A DNA stretch of 6,755 nt, from NCBI GenBank assembly GCA_902803635.1, contig CADCQU010000212.1, positions 1 to 6,755 on the forward strand. Direction: 5' to 3'. Within the stretch, counting starts at the first letter, position 1; every line of letters starts with the position of its first letter. The stretch comes from an uncultured Lachnospiraceae bacterium. GTDB lineage: Bacteria; Bacillota; Clostridia; Lachnospirales; Lachnospiraceae. Below are positions 1-5,744 of the stretch, piece after piece. The translations under genes and the position numbers were made by a program. Below the pieces are notes generated by a model. The model did no database searches, was not told where the DNA came from, and saw only the letters and a program-made list of their open reading frames with translations.

Positions 1-3
1 AAT

Positions 4-60
4 CAGTCCACACGGTTCTGACAGGTGCTGGAAAGAATACCGGGTGGCTGCTTAAGTTGT
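4..60 (+). other. Possible 3' end of a group II intron (D5 3' strand), cut by window edge
   Basis: Bases 5-18 read AGTCCACACGGTTC. The run CACGGTTC is what the 3' strand of group II intron domain V usually looks like, and it would pair with a GAGCCGTG strand lying left of the window. A two-base bulge (CA) and a short distal helix are possible, as in known domain V hairpins. I could not fold a convincing domain VI with a bulged adenosine in the bases that follow, and neither the 5' strand nor an intron-encoded reverse transcriptase is visible. This is pattern resemblance only and may be chance. Confidence 0.2.
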
Positions 61-91
61 TCCACTTATTTATTTTGGAATCCTTAGTATG

Positions 92-120
92 CAGAAAACA
101 GTCCAGCGAACTGTTTTCTG
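92..120. repeat. Perfect 11-bp hairpin, 7-nt loop
   Basis: CAGAAAACAGT (92-102) is the exact reverse complement of ACTGTTTTCTG (110-120), with loop CCAGCGA. There is no T-run directly after the stem on either strand, so it is not a textbook intrinsic terminator. It stands one base away from a second perfect hairpin (122-162). The pair suggests a structured RNA, a repeat element, or a terminator-like remnant of a gene left of the window. Confidence 0.7.
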
Positions 121-121
121 T

Positions 122-162
122 AAGAATCCCGTTAGGTTTCTCGCAAAGTTGACGGGATTCTT
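122..162. repeat. Second perfect 11-bp hairpin, 19-nt loop
   Basis: AAGAATCCCGT (122-132) pairs exactly with ACGGGATTCTT (152-162). The loop could add weak G-T pairs next to the stem. No poly-T follows on the plus strand. The right arm also forms one edge of the repeat-like stretch that runs to about 243, so this hairpin may belong to that element. Confidence 0.65.
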
Positions 163-243
163 CGTCGCTTTTCATCTTCCCTCATCGCCGTAGGCGATTC
201 GATTCTGGTATGTCCGAAGGACGCGCTCCTCAGAATGACAGCA
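152..243. repeat. Candidate dispersed intergenic repeat / MITE-like element
   Basis: The stretch begins with GGGATTCTTCGTCGCT and ends with TCCTCAGAATGACAG. Read on the minus strand, these edges are GTCATTCTGAGGAGCGC and AGCGACGAAGAATCCC, which from memory resemble short repeats scattered between genes in many bacterial genomes. Inside are small perfect palindromes: TCGCC-GTA-GGCGA, and GTCC-GAA-GGAC set inside ATTCTG...CAGAAT. No coding sequence is supported. Only one copy lies in the window, so its repeated nature is inferred. Confidence 0.4.
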
Positions 244-259
244 AACGTTACATTGTGGG

Positions 260-286
260 CTAACCGTACAGTTAGAGTATTTTTTT
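260..286 (+). terminator. Weak possible intrinsic terminator
   Basis: CTAAC (260-264) and GTTAG (271-275) form a 5-bp stem with a 6-nt loop, followed a few bases later by a run of seven T (280-286). The stem is short and AT-rich, so termination would be weak. It would serve plus-strand transcripts entering from the left, not the minus-strand GNAT gene. From here to 359 I see only an unremarkable 6-bp stem (309-314 with 326-331), without a T-run. Confidence 0.25.
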
Positions 287-359
287 CATTCTGTGGTACG
301 CCCCGTCATCTTCAACTTCGCGTCCTGAAGACCTGGTGCGGCAGCTCCTTGTAACAGGA

Positions 360-1217
360 TCATGCGTGCGTGATTGCCTGCAGCATGAATTCGTCCTTCG
401 GATGCTCCTCAAAGAACCGCCCCTTCACAAAGAAGGTCGTGTCCTCTTCCTTGAGTTCATTCTTTTCAAAGCCATCTGTATCCTTCGGCGTGAAGCAGAG
501 GACAACCTTCTTGATCTGTGAGCCAAAGGCTTCTGCGACCTCATCCACCGTCCCTTCCCCGATGATCGCGTGAAGGATCAGCGTGTCGTCCTCGATTTCG
601 GCCACCACGTAGGTGTCACAGTCGGCAACGTAGAATACATTTTCCGTCATAAACTGCGACAGATAGAACATATACAGACCTACATTCCCGACCATGTACA
701 TTTGGGCGTTCTGGCTTCTTTCCGCAAGGATCCCAGCCATCTTGTCAAAATCAGTCTTGTCCTTCATCGGAACCTGAACCGTCTTGTCTTCGCCGGCAAC
801 CGAAACCTCTTTGGTATACTGGTATTCCTTCGCCTCCCGGAACCCAAATCTGGGATAAAAATCAAGGACGGAGTCATTTGCATAAAGGTAGATCCCATCC
901 ACCTTCCCCTCGTAGTCCTTCAAAACCTCCTCCATCAGGAGCCTGGCATAGCCCTTGCCTCTGCAATCCGGGTCGGTCATGATCGTTCCCAGCTGAATCA
1001 GCCTGACAACCTCTCCCTTATAATTCATGCTGCAGGCGTTGACCGAGACATTTGCCACAACCTCCCCATCAATCACAACGGAATAAGGGATATAGTTCTC
1101 CTTCCAGAAGCCGTTCTGATACCAGTTCTCAAAGCTGAGGCCAAAAACCTTCTCCGCCAGCGCATTAAATGATTTTCTAAGTGCTTCCCTGTCACGATAA
1201 TTTTTCTCGATAACCAT
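360..1217 (-). CDS. GNAT family N-acetyltransferase, two-domain (~285 aa)
   Basis: Probable cytosolic acetyl-CoA-dependent N-acetyltransferase of unknown substrate. The acetyl-CoA binding motif is clear at residues 76-95: QLGTIMTDPDCRGKGYARLL, holding the R/Q-x-x-G-x-G/A loop as RGKGYA. The downstream strand and helix LYANDSVLDFYPRFGF (residues 111-126) is the usual GNAT motif B region with its conserved Y/F-P-R-F-GF. Residues 140-285 look like a second, degenerate GNAT-type half, and the tail ending in THA resembles the SHA ending of related clostridial proteins. The ATG at 1217 was chosen because GGAG (1225-1228) sits 7 nt before it. An in-frame TTG at 1250 would add 11 residues but lacks a comparable site. 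The gene lies 69 bp after DUF389 and could be the last of the same transcript. No good terminator follows it. Family call is firm, substrate unknown. Confidence 0.9.
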   Translation of the reverse strand: MVIEKNYRDREALRKSFNALAEKVFGLSFENWYQNGFWKENYIPYSVVIDGEVVANVSVNACSMNYKGEVVRLIQLGTIMTDPDCRGKGYARLLMEEVLKDYEGKVDGIYLYANDSVLDFYPRFGFREAKEYQYTKEVSVAGEDKTVQVPMKDKTDFDKMAGILAERSQNAQMYMVGNVGLYMFYLSQFMTENVFYVADCDTYVVAEIEDDTLILHAIIGEGTVDEVAEAFGSQIKKVVLCFTPKDTDGFEKNELKEEDTTFFVKGRFFEEHPKDEFMLQAITHA

Positions 1218-1224
1218 TTTTAAT

Positions 1225-1228
1225 CTCC
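1225..1228 (-). promoter_or_regulatory. Ribosome binding site deciding the GNAT start
   Basis: Minus-strand GGAG lies 7 nt before the ATG at 1217. It supports this start over the upstream in-frame TTG at 1250. Confidence 0.6.
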
Positions 1229-1286
1229 ATTCATCAAAATAATTCTGCAATGCTCACTGCTAATCTTTTCCATGCAGAGCAAGGCC

Positions 1287-2066
1287 TCATCCCTGGAGCA
1301 TAAAATACCCGAGCACGATGCTGGGGATCAGGACGATGAGCGTATTTCGTACCATGCGGAAGCGAAGCTTTTTCCACTCCTTCTCCGTCAGCTCCCGCAC
1401 CTTGGGCGTTTTCAGAACGCTGAGAATGATGGCCGAGGCAAGGAAAATGAAGTACGCGTTGACGATGAAAAGATACGCCGCTCCGCCGAGCATCTTCCAG
1501 TTTCCATTGGCGATGGAATAGCCGCAGGTGCAGATGGGTGGCATGAGCGCGGTCGCGATCGCGACGCCGGGGATGATGCTGTTGTATTTCCCGCTGCGGG
1601 TCTGTCCGATAATCCCCGCCACGCCGCCGGCCGTGGCAATGATAACGTCAAAAAATGTGGGGGACGTCCTCGCCAAAAGCTCCGGCGTCGCCGTTTTCAG
1701 CGGAGAAAGCAGAAAGTAAATGGTCGAGGTCGCCAGGCTGATGAGGATCTGCATGGCAAAGCCGACCGCGTGGTTTCGCCAAAGCGGAAAATCGTTGGAG
1801 ACCAGCCCGTAGGCCATCGCGATGATGCTGCCCATCAGCGGCGAAATCAGCATCGCGCCGATGATGACGGCGGTGGAGCTGACATTGAGCCCGACCGAGG
1901 CGATCACCATCGCGCAGATCAGCACGCACATATTGGTGCCGGTCACCTTTCCCCCGGACAATAGCCGGTCACGGATCTCCTCGTGGGAAGCGACATCCTC
2001 CTGCAGCGAGAACATCCTCCGAAAAACGGTCTGTAGTTTTTCATGTCTTTCATTCTGATTCTTCAT
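1287..2066 (-). CDS. DUF389 family integral membrane protein (~259 aa)
   Basis: Polytopic membrane protein of the DUF389 (TIGR00341-like) family, whose function is not established. The hallmark stretch AVIIGAMLISPLMGSI is at residues 66-81, and the second conserved stretch GVAIATALMPPICTCG is at 167-182. Hydrophobic segments suggest about seven membrane passes: roughly 44-62, 66-88, 100-121, 137-156, 162-183, 193-218 and 239-257. A charged cytosolic-looking N-terminus (residues 1-40) and a basic loop (220-238) flank them. Length fits the short form of the family, without the extra N-terminal domain seen in longer members. The ATG at 2066 is preceded by GAGAGG with a 9-nt spacer, and it begins only 5 bp after the stop of the broken PatB/MalY gene, so the two were probably co-transcribed and perhaps translationally coupled. 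Since the lyase decayed, DUF389 expression depends on read-through or on an unseen promoter. Confidence 0.9.
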   Translation of the reverse strand: MKNQNERHEKLQTVFRRMFSLQEDVASHEEIRDRLLSGGKVTGTNMCVLICAMVIASVGLNVSSTAVIIGAMLISPLMGSIIAMAYGLVSNDFPLWRNHAVGFAMQILISLATSTIYFLLSPLKTATPELLARTSPTFFDVIIATAGGVAGIIGQTRSGKYNSIIPGVAIATALMPPICTCGYSIANGNWKMLGGAAYLFIVNAYFIFLASAIILSVLKTPKVRELTEKEWKKLRFRMVRNTLIVLIPSIVLGYFMLQG

Positions 2067-2071
2067 TTCCG

Positions 2072-2331
2072 TCAGCCTCTCTCCCCAAGCTTTTTTACGC
2101 AGAACACATATTTTTCCAGCCGCTCGAAGGCCTCCTGGACCTTGGCAAATGGCAGCGCGAGTTCGGAATCGCCGGGCAGGTCGGAAAGTTCATGTCCGCG
2201 ACCCACATGGGTATCGCGTCAAAGCCCGCCTTCGGCCCGGCCGGTCCAAAACTTCCCTCCTTCCCGATTATATCCACAGCCAGTGCGTCCCTCCCCCGCC
2301 GCTCCAGCATCGTCTCAAAATCAAACCGCAT
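2072..2331 (-). pseudogene. Internally deleted PatB/MalY-type C-S lyase (class I/II aminotransferase fold)
   Basis: Remnant of a PLP-dependent cystathionine beta-lyase-like enzyme. Residues 1-55 match the family N-terminus: MRFDFETMLERRG, then the diagnostic IPMWVADMNFPTCPAI at 40-55. At about 2162-2167 the sequence jumps, out of frame, to what reads as the C-terminus: ELALPFAKVQEAFERLEKY followed by VFCVKKLGERG and TGA at 2072-2074. The whole PLP-binding core is missing, including the Schiff-base lysine region; with family members near 400 residues, about 300 or more codons are gone. The N-terminal frame runs on with unrelated residues to TAA at 2095-2097, giving a 78-residue peptide. The start signal is intact: GGAGGAGG (2335-2342) lies just before the ATG. 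No activity is expected. An assembly collapse is possible but unlikely given the clean flanks. Confidence 0.8.
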
Positions 2332-2396
2332 CGTCCTCCTCCATAACCCAAGTGGGGACTGATGAAAAAAAGTGTTCGGGTGTTATCCTATCGCTT

Positions 2397-3980
2397 TTAT
2401 TCCGCGACCTCCCACCCGACGAGTTTCCGCTCCTTCGAGTCGAAGGAAACGCCTATTTTGTAGAGCTTTCTGGAATCCGCAGCAAATGGCAACACATACT
2501 CCTTGCTGTCAATCTGCTGCAAGGCTGCATTTGCCGTATCATCACGCTTGAATTCAAAAAGATAAAGGAAGTCGCTTGTAACGACCTTGCAGTCGATGCA
2601 GCCCTTAAACGAATGCATCTCGCACTGGACGTATTTGCCAAGGAGCGTGAAGACCAGATAGATAACCGCCTGAAAGTAGTGCTCGAAAGGATCAGATTCC
2701 AGCGTATAGGTAATTCCTGCAAAAAGGGCTGTCAGCACGTTGCGGATTTCATCAAGCTGCCCGTTCTCCACGTAATCATCCAGCGTAAAAATATCGAGGC
2801 CATACGTCACGGTGGCTTTGGGGACATACCCTGGCAGAAGGCTCTCCAAAAAGCCGTAAAGAACCTCCTCATTTGGGAAACAGAGCGTGTACCGGCTCCG
2901 GTTCCGATCAAAGTCGGCAATCGTAAGGTACCCAGTCTGGTACAACAACGGCACCAGGTCCATCGTATCTCCGGTATAGTCCTTCAGGGTGGCTGCCTTT
3001 GCGTAAATCGTCCGGTCCGTGAACCGACGGACATCGAAGTATTCCTCTTTAAGCTTTCGGAGCAAGAACGTCGGTGTCCCGGTTTCGAACCAGTAGGAGC
3101 CAAACTCCTCATTGGCAAATGCGGTAAGCAAGCTTAACGGGTTATAGACGCCCTCCGCAAATGGGTGAAAGCGATACCCATCATACGTTTGCTTAAGCTT
3201 CGCAAGGCACTCGTCCACCGTCATTTCCTGCGCGGCGGCCAGCCTCGTGATCCACGGGCCGAAATACCGCAAAAGCTCCTCCTCGGTAATTCCGCATACA
3301 TTGGCGTACTGTTTGGAGAGCGAGATATCCATGAGCTGGTTCAGGTCGCTAAAAATGCTGACCTTGTGGAACTTCGTCACGCCCGTGATAAAGATAAAAT
3401 GGATAAAATTATCGAAGCTCTTTAGCGTGCTGAAAAAACCTTTCAGAACGGAGCGGTTATGATCCTGCAACTCCTTATTGTCCACGGCATCCAACAGCGG
3501 CTTGTCGTATTCGTCTACAAGGACAACCACGCGGCTCCCCGTCTGTTCGAAGGCCATTTGCAGAAGATTTTGAAAACGGACATTCGGCTTGATCGCATTT
3601 TCGTTCCTACGCCCATACACCCTCTCCAGGTTGTTCAGCTGGTTGTCCAAAACAGACTCCAGCTCACCCTCCTCTGCATAACTAGCGCAATTAAAATCAA
3701 ACAAAAACACCGGATACCACTTCCACGCATCCGTGCCTGCATTTGCCTCCTCAAGCTTCTCAATGGCCAGACCCCCAAAAAGATCCTTCCGCCCTTCCCA
3801 GTAACACTGCATCGCCGAAAGGAGAAGGCTCTTCCCAAACCGCCTCGGCCGGCTCAGAAAGTACGGCACATTGTTCTTCGCAAACCGATATATATATTCC
3901 GTCTTGTCCACATAGAGGAAGCCGTCCGTCCGCAGCTTCTCAAACGCCTGAATCCCCACCGGCAGCTTCTTTTCCATCAT
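2397..3980 (-). CDS. AAA-ATPase_like / PDDEXK_9 (DUF1703) protein (~527 aa)
   Basis: Two-domain protein of unknown function, probably cytosolic. Residues about 5-220 form the AAA-ATPase_like domain: VGIQAFEKLRTDGFLYVDKT near the start, a Walker A-like LSRPRRFGKS at 42-51, and Walker B VVVLVDEYDKPLLDA at 151-165, followed by FIFITGVTKF (195-204). QTYDGYRF (264-271) and YNPLSLL (279-285) are family landmarks. The C-terminal part carries a PD-(D/E)xK nuclease-type motif: E454, D463 and the E-x-K of FEFK (475-478), then the usual AxxQI...Y pattern. Such proteins are common and often multicopy in gut anaerobes. The ATG at 3980 is preferred because AGGGGA precedes it and the promoter -10 lies at 4005-4010. 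The reading frame stays open back to 4112, but that 44-residue extension overlaps the promoter and terminator and looks non-coding. Stop is 65 bp before the PatB/MalY remnant. Confidence 0.88.
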   Translation of the reverse strand: MMEKKLPVGIQAFEKLRTDGFLYVDKTEYIYRFAKNNVPYFLSRPRRFGKSLLLSAMQCYWEGRKDLFGGLAIEKLEEANAGTDAWKWYPVFLFDFNCASYAEEGELESVLDNQLNNLERVYGRRNENAIKPNVRFQNLLQMAFEQTGSRVVVLVDEYDKPLLDAVDNKELQDHNRSVLKGFFSTLKSFDNFIHFIFITGVTKFHKVSIFSDLNQLMDISLSKQYANVCGITEEELLRYFGPWITRLAAAQEMTVDECLAKLKQTYDGYRFHPFAEGVYNPLSLLTAFANEEFGSYWFETGTPTFLLRKLKEEYFDVRRFTDRTIYAKAATLKDYTGDTMDLVPLLYQTGYLTIADFDRNRSRYTLCFPNEEVLYGFLESLLPGYVPKATVTYGLDIFTLDDYVENGQLDEIRNVLTALFAGITYTLESDPFEHYFQAVIYLVFTLLGKYVQCEMHSFKGCIDCKVVTSDFLYLFEFKRDDTANAALQQIDSKEYVLPFAADSRKLYKIGVSFDSKERKLVGWEVAE

Positions 3981-3985
3981 CCCCG

Positions 3986-3992
3986 TCCCCTT
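3986..3992 (-). promoter_or_regulatory. Ribosome binding site deciding the AAA/PDDEXK start
   Basis: Minus-strand AAGGGGA lies 5-6 nt before an ATGATG pair at 3980-3975. Either ATG could be used, changing the protein by one residue. It supports a start well inside the longer open frame. Confidence 0.5.
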
Positions 3993-4004
3993 TTGCGTGG
4001 GTTT

Positions 4005-4013
4005 ATTATAGCA
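4005..4013 (-). promoter_or_regulatory. Extended -10 promoter for the AAA/PDDEXK gene
   Basis: Minus-strand TGCTATAAT is a perfect extended -10 element (TGn plus TATAAT). No good -35 hexamer is seen at 16-18 nt, which is usual for extended -10 promoters. Transcription would begin near 3998, giving a leader of about 18 nt with the ribosome binding site in it. It may also drive the PatB/MalY remnant, DUF389 and GNAT. Confidence 0.65.
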
Positions 4014-4063
4014 TAGGAAGGCGGGGAATAGTGCAGGAAAAAAAGGGTTCGAGAGGTAAAATG

Positions 4064-4109
4064 AAAAAATGGCAGCAACATCGGAGTTTTCCGAGTCACC
4101 GCCTTTTTT
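4064..4109 (-). terminator. Bidirectional intrinsic terminator after the sensor kinase
   Basis: The core is TCGGA (4081-4085) with TCCGA (4090-4094) around a 4-nt loop. It is extended by GGCAGCAAC (4071-4079) pairing with GTCACCGCC (4095-4103) through nine pairs including wobbles, with one bulged base at 4080. On the minus strand the stem is followed by A then six T (4069-4064). On the plus strand it is followed by six T (4104-4109). It lies 35 bp past the kinase stop and insulates the kinase from the AAA gene. Confidence 0.8.
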
Positions 4110-4137
4110 CACTTCTGTTCGCCAATTGGCTTTCCGC

Positions 4138-5511
4138 CTAAGAAAAGCTATCCCTTCCGCCGTCGAAGGCGACGCGGAGGGTTTTCTTGTAGGGCGCGTC
4201 CTCGGGGAGGGTGACGACGTGGAAGCTGCCGCGGCGTTTCTTCAGGATGTCGTGGAGGGTGGCAAGCCCGATGCCGGTACCGCCCTCCTTTGCGCGGGTG
4301 GTGAAGCGGCCCTTGCCGTAGGCGGCGGCGACTTCGGCCGGGAAGGGGACGCCGGTGTCGGAAACCTCGATGGAAAAGCTCCCGTCGCGAAGCCCCATGT
4401 AGAGGAAAATGCGCTCTCCGCCGGCGGATACGGTCGCATGGATCGCGTTTTCGAGGAGGTCCGCGAGGATCGTCACCAGCTCCGTCTCGGTGAGCATTTT
4501 CGGGACATATTGGCAAATGCTGCCGTCCGAGGCAAAGTCGAGGAAGATTCCCTCGGCGGCGGCCCGCTTCTGCATGTAGGAGAGCTGCGCGTCCACGGCC
4601 GCAAGGCCGGTCTTCGGCAGCGGCTGGGTTTCGAGCTCGTAGCTGCGGACGGTGCCGAGGCGCTCCTTTGAAAGGGCGCGAAACTCCGTCTGCAGGGCGG
4701 AGGCATTTGCCATATCCGACGGATTCGCCAGCACCTCGTCCACGGCAAGGCTCATCGCGGAGAGGAGCTTGTTGTCGCGGTGGAGAAGAGAGGACAGACG
4801 CTCGTTCTCGGACATTTGCCGGGAAAGCTCGGCGGAGAGCTGCTGTACCTCCCGTTCACGGATGCGGGTAACATATTCCCTCCGGGTGCGCATTTGTATC
4901 CAGATGAGCGTGAGGAGGCCAAGAAGCAAAATCGTCACGAAGTAGACGACACTCATCGGGTTGGCGGCATCGATCTCGAAAAATGAGATGATGTTGAAGA
5001 CCACGAGAATCCCGAAGGCAAGAAAGCTCCCGAAGGTGTCCGCCCGGTTCTCGATGAGGTACGGGATGCCGTTGCGAAGGCGCGGAAGGCGGAAAAGAAG
5101 ACGGACAAGGAGGTAGACGAGGATGCCGATCACGGGGGTCGAGAGGTAGTCCAACGTTGCCTCGCTGAGCGTCTCCTTGAAAGGCAGGCGCAGATACAGA
5201 ACAATTACGATACAGGGGATGTAGAGGATGAAGACGATGCCGTAGGAAAGCATCGCCGTGAGGAAGGTCGCGTTGAAGTCGAGGCGGTAGACAAGATACA
5301 AAACCACCACGAGGCCGATGTTCTGCCAGAGCGTGGCCGTCCCCTTCAAAAGAAAATGCCCGATAATAAATCCGCCAATCCCGGCAATCGCCGTACCAAA
5401 AAAGAGAACCAGCGTCCGCTGCCTCGATGGCTTGCCAAGGTTTAAGAGAAAACGAAACGCGACGGTGGCATTGAGAATCAGCATCCAGCCGACCAGAAAA
5501 AGAGAATTCAT
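4138..5511 (-). CDS. GHKL-type sensor histidine kinase, AgrC-like architecture (~457 aa)
   Basis: Membrane sensor kinase. The N-terminal 205 residues hold six or seven hydrophobic segments (roughly 4-24, 34-54, 63-78, 84-108, 124-142, 163-179, 187-205). A charged, coiled-coil-prone linker follows (208-240), then the dimerisation region with SLLHRDNKLLSAM, where H244 is the likely phosphoacceptor. The C-terminal ATPase domain shows an N box ELVTILADLLENAIHA (344-359, N355), a G1 box SDTG (384-387) and a G2 box GGTGIGLATLHDIL (410-423). Such kinases usually signal to a LytTR-type response regulator and often sense peptides, but no regulator, peptide precursor or AgrB-like protease is in the window. 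The ATG at 5511 was chosen because AAAGGAGGTG (5516-5525) stands before it; the 42 extra in-frame residues upstream look non-coding. Ligand and partner are unknown. Confidence 0.88.
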   Translation of the reverse strand: MNSLFLVGWMLILNATVAFRFLLNLGKPSRQRTLVLFFGTAIAGIGGFIIGHFLLKGTATLWQNIGLVVVLYLVYRLDFNATFLTAMLSYGIVFILYIPCIVIVLYLRLPFKETLSEATLDYLSTPVIGILVYLLVRLLFRLPRLRNGIPYLIENRADTFGSFLAFGILVVFNIISFFEIDAANPMSVVYFVTILLLGLLTLIWIQMRTRREYVTRIREREVQQLSAELSRQMSENERLSSLLHRDNKLLSAMSLAVDEVLANPSDMANASALQTEFRALSKERLGTVRSYELETQPLPKTGLAAVDAQLSYMQKRAAAEGIFLDFASDGSICQYVPKMLTETELVTILADLLENAIHATVSAGGERIFLYMGLRDGSFSIEVSDTGVPFPAEVAAAYGKGRFTTRAKEGGTGIGLATLHDILKKRRGSFHVVTLPEDAPYKKTLRVAFDGGRDSFS

Positions 5512-5515
5512 GGGG

Positions 5516-5525
5516 CACCTCCTTT
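5516..5525 (-). promoter_or_regulatory. Near-perfect Shine-Dalgarno deciding the kinase start
   Basis: Minus-strand AAAGGAGGTG has GGAGG 6 nt from the ATG at 5511. It rules out the longer in-frame extension to 5637. Confidence 0.75.
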
Positions 5526-5532
5526 CCAGCCA

Positions 5533-5561
5533 AGTATAAACCATCCACTCACCTTTTTCCA
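5533..5561 (-). promoter_or_regulatory. Candidate kinase promoter
   Basis: Minus-strand TGGAAA (5561-5556), a 17-nt spacer, then TATACT (5538-5533). The -35 matches consensus at four of six bases and the -10 at five of six. Transcription would begin near 5526, directly at the ribosome binding site, so the leader would be very short. A promoter further upstream remains possible. Confidence 0.35.
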
Positions 5562-5678
5562 CCGGTTTTCGATTTTTCGGAGGACGGACCGTTCTCGAAC
5601 GATGTCCATTTGCCGAAAACGTCCCGCTTAAATACATACCTTTCTATTCGCAATGTTTTCGTCTTTTTGTCTGATGGA

Positions 5679-5708
5679 TTGATTCTTCGACCCCAAAAGG
5701 AGTATAAT
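5679..5708 (+). promoter_or_regulatory. fic promoter
   Basis: TTGATT (5679-5684), an 18-nt spacer and a perfect TATAAT (5703-5708). Transcription would start near 5715, about 30 nt before the GTG start codon. The -10 box lies between the two arms of an inverted repeat, which suggests repressor control. Confidence 0.65.
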
Positions 5709-5726
5709 GAGTAAACATCCTTTTGG
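5693..5726. promoter_or_regulatory. Perfect 9-bp inverted repeat around the fic -10 box (operator candidate)
   Basis: CCAAAAGGA (5693-5701) is the exact reverse complement of TCCTTTTGG (5718-5726), with a 16-nt gap holding TATAAT and the expected start point. Centre-to-centre spacing of the arms is 25 bp, about two and a half helical turns. Placement suits a dimeric repressor that blocks polymerase. Only the right arm would be in the mRNA, so it is not a transcript hairpin. Confidence 0.55.
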
Positions 5727-5744
5727 AAAAAGGAGGATAAATCC

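Noticed and set aside
89..193. Small plus-strand frame of 34 codons starting ATG at 89
   Set aside because: It runs through both perfect hairpins and into the repeat-like stretch, with no convincing ribosome binding site. Better explained as non-coding repeat sequence.
570..1172. Plus-strand frame of 200 codons opposite the GNAT gene
   Set aside because: Antisense to a clear acetyltransferase with intact motifs. No start signal or domain.
2332..2396. Terminator or promoter between the AAA gene and the lyase remnant
   Set aside because: A run of seven T on the minus strand (after GAACAC) has no stem before it, because the nearby AACAC copies are direct, not inverted. No convincing -35/-10 pair was found.
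2043..3137. Long plus-strand open frame (364 codons) antisense to the AAA gene, the lyase remnant and DUF389
   Set aside because: It spans several well-supported minus-strand genes and an intergenic gap, its protein shows no recognisable domain, and it has no ribosome binding site. It is a by-product of codon use on the other strand.
4069..4671. Plus-strand open frame of 200 codons opposite the kinase
   Set aside because: Overlaps the kinase ATPase domain and begins inside the terminator. The translation is low-complexity and family-free.
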